Of a stretch of 8,471 nt of DNA, positions 7,305-8,471 are shown one piece after another. Below the pieces are notes generated by a model, which saw only the letters and a list, made by a program, of their open reading frames with translations, did no database searches and was not told where the DNA came from. This stretch comes from Aquificota bacterium (lineage in GTDB: Bacteria > Aquificota > Aquificia > Aquificales > Aquificaceae), in contig JAJRQX010000044.1 in NCBI GenBank assembly GCA_024280065.1, positions 1 through 8,471 of the forward strand, written 5' to 3'. The position numbers and the translations under genes are program-made. Numbering within the stretch: the stretch's first letter is position 1; each line of letters starts with the position of its first letter.

Positions 7305-7813
7305 TATGGAGTAAGGAGGTCCTCGCGGGCATCCTTATCATCCTGCTCATAGCCTCCGCTGTCGGCGGTTTCAACTACTACAGAGAATACAAGGCCAAAA
7401 AGCTTGATGAGGTAGCCTACATGGTTTTCCTCCTTGAGGAGGGTAAGGCCAAGGAGGAAGAGGTACTGAGGTTAGCCGAAGGAACACCTTATGAGGTCTA
7501 TCTGAGAGCCAGGAAGGGAGAGGATGTTTCCGATTTGCTCAGAGATGAGCAGGTCAGGAAGCTCTTCCTTGAAAGAAGGGCCTACCAGCTTTACAGGGAC
7601 GGGAGGCTGGAGGACGCCCTTAAGACCCTTGAGGGCATAACAAAGGAAGACTTTAACTACCCCTCCGCCCAGCTACTTAAGGCGATGATCCTTGAGAAGA
7701 TGGGGAGGGTAAAGGAAGCGAAGGCCATATACGTCAGCCTCTCCGCGGAGATGAGGGGTACCTACATAGGAAGGATAGCCCACGCCAGACTCCTCTCCAT
7801 AGAGGGTCCCTGA
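7301..7813 (+). CDS. Membrane-anchored or exported protein with TPR-like helical repeats, function unknown
   Basis: This 170-residue protein is not recognised as a named family. Residues 7-24 form one hydrophobic segment (VLAGILIILLIASAVGGF). It may be a signal anchor, or a signal peptide cut after the Ala-Ser-Ala at 18-20. The remainder is Glu/Lys/Arg/Leu-rich and alpha-helical. About residues 90-165 show a TPR-like rhythm, with RAYQLYRDGRLEDALKTLE, then AQLLKAMILEKMGRVKEAKAIY, then a third helix pair around IAHARLL. The layout recalls YfgM/TPR_21-type proteins, which assist secretion and envelope assembly, but that link is structural analogy only. The basic residues just after the hydrophobic segment make topology uncertain. 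It overlaps frr by 4 bp and surE by 1 bp and is clearly part of the operon. ATG 7301 is the only possible start before the membrane segment. Confidence 0.85.
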   Translation: MIWSKEVLAGILIILLIASAVGGFNYYREYKAKKLDEVAYMVFLLEEGKAKEEEVLRLAEGTPYEVYLRARKGEDVSDLLRDEQVRKLFLERRAYQLYRDGRLEDALKTLEGITKEDFNYPSAQLLKAMILEKMGRVKEAKAIYVSLSAEMRGTYIGRIAHARLLSIEGP

Positions 7814-8471
7814 TGCCGACGATCCTGATAACCAACGATGACGGATACTTCTCAGAAGGGATAAGGGCTCTGAGGGAGGCCCTGAAGCCTCTCGGGAGGA
7901 TCGTTGTAGTTGCTCCCGACAGGAACTTAAGCGGTGTGGGGCACTCCCTCACTTTCACCATGCCTCTGAAGATGAGGAAGATAGATGAGGACTTCTACAC
8001 CGTAATTGATGGAACGCCCGCGGACTGCATACACCTCGGCTATCACGTCATACTTGAGGGGGAGAAGCCGGACATAGTCTGTGCGGGTATAAACGAGGGA
8101 CCGAACCTGGGCGAGGACATAACCTACTCGGGGACTGTGTCGGGTGCCATGGAGGGGAGGATCCTGGGGATACCGTCCATAGCTTTCTCCGTCTTCGGGA
8201 GGGAGGATATCCTCTTTGATGAGGTTGCCAAGGCATGCAGGGAGATAGTTGAGGAGGTTTTAGAGAACGGCATGCCAGAGGATACCTACCTGAACGTGAA
8301 CATACCGAACCTGAAAAGGGAGGAGATAAAGGGGATAAAGATAACCAGACAGGGGAGGAGGGATTACAAGGAGAAGGTCTTCAGATACATAGCCCCTTAC
8401 GGAGAACCGCTATACTGGATAGCGGCTGAGGAGTTCGGCTGGATGCCGGAAGAGGGGACCGACTACTGGGC
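7813..8471 (+). CDS. surE: 5'/3'-nucleotidase SurE (3' end outside window)
   Basis: SurE is a metal-dependent cytosolic phosphatase of nucleoside 5'- and 3'-monophosphates (some members also cut short polyphosphate), linked to stationary-phase and stress survival. The frame is open from ATG 7813 to the window end, giving 219 codons plus two bases of the usual roughly 250, so about 30 residues are missing. Motifs are ILITNDDG (4-11) with metal ligands Asp9 and Asp10, VVVAPDRNLSGVGHSLT (31-47) with Ser40, VIDGTPADC (64-72), PDIVCAGINEGPNLGEDITYSGTVSGAMEG (starting at 86) with Asn94, and YLNVNIP. Metal ligands and family motifs in the visible part are all present. The start overlaps the previous stop by one base (TGATG), with GAGGG about six bases upstream. 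Its place at the end of the rpsB-frr operon puts a nucleotidase with translation genes. Confidence 0.96.
   Translation, partial: MPTILITNDDGYFSEGIRALREALKPLGRIVVVAPDRNLSGVGHSLTFTMPLKMRKIDEDFYTVIDGTPADCIHLGYHVILEGEKPDIVCAGINEGPNLGEDITYSGTVSGAMEGRILGIPSIAFSVFGREDILFDEVAKACREIVEEVLENGMPEDTYLNVNIPNLKREEIKGIKITRQGRRDYKEKVFRYIAPYGEPLYWIAAEEFGWMPEEGTDYW

Overview
The window looks like ordinary, compact chromosome of a thermophilic bacterium, most likely a member of the Aquificota. This is inferred from several traits: Lys/Glu-rich proteins, very heavy use of AGG/AGA for Arg and ATA for Ile, near-zero intergenic space, many start/stop overlaps, and the general look of the EF-Ts and S2 sequences as I remember them from Aquifex relatives. 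I could not test the taxonomy. There is no mobile element, CRISPR array, tRNA, rRNA or long non-coding stretch. No gap between genes exceeds about 50 bases.

Layout. Positions 1-933 (+) hold the 3' two-thirds of an IscS/NifS-type cysteine desulfurase homologue that lacks the PLP-binding lysine. Converging on it is folK (960-1451, -), for folate synthesis. Divergent from folK is a nitronate monooxygenase-like flavoprotein (1499-2647, +) with a Cys-rich C-terminal segment. Its 3' end overlaps the end of a minus-strand operon that reads, in transcription order, a small DUF2103-like protein (4272-3988), proC (3991-3206) and pgeF/yfiH (3251-2625).

From 4317 to the end of the window runs a plus-strand operon: rpsB, tsf, pyrH, frr, a single-membrane-segment protein with a helical-repeat tail, and surE (cut by the window end). 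The first four genes are a widely conserved bacterial cluster. Ribosomal protein S2, EF-Ts and ribosome recycling factor serve the translation cycle, and UMP kinase feeds pyrimidine nucleotide supply. From tsf onward every junction but one overlaps (1, 4 and 1 bp; tsf/pyrH, frr/7301 gene, 7301 gene/surE); pyrH and frr are separated by only 3 bp. Translation is therefore probably coupled.

Control signals that can be read are an extended -10 promoter (TGATATAAT) with a near-perfect Shine-Dalgarno in front of rpsB, and a TTGACT/TAAAAT promoter in front of the nitronate monooxygenase gene. Both overlap the start codon of the divergent neighbour.

I see no multi-gene novel system. The observation most worth following up is the desulfurase homologue, which keeps the catalytic Cys loop but has lost the Schiff-base Lys and changed other PLP contacts. 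Less striking are the Cys cluster of the flavoprotein, the uncharacterised DUF2103-like gene beside proC/pgeF, and the shared promoter between that gene and rpsB.
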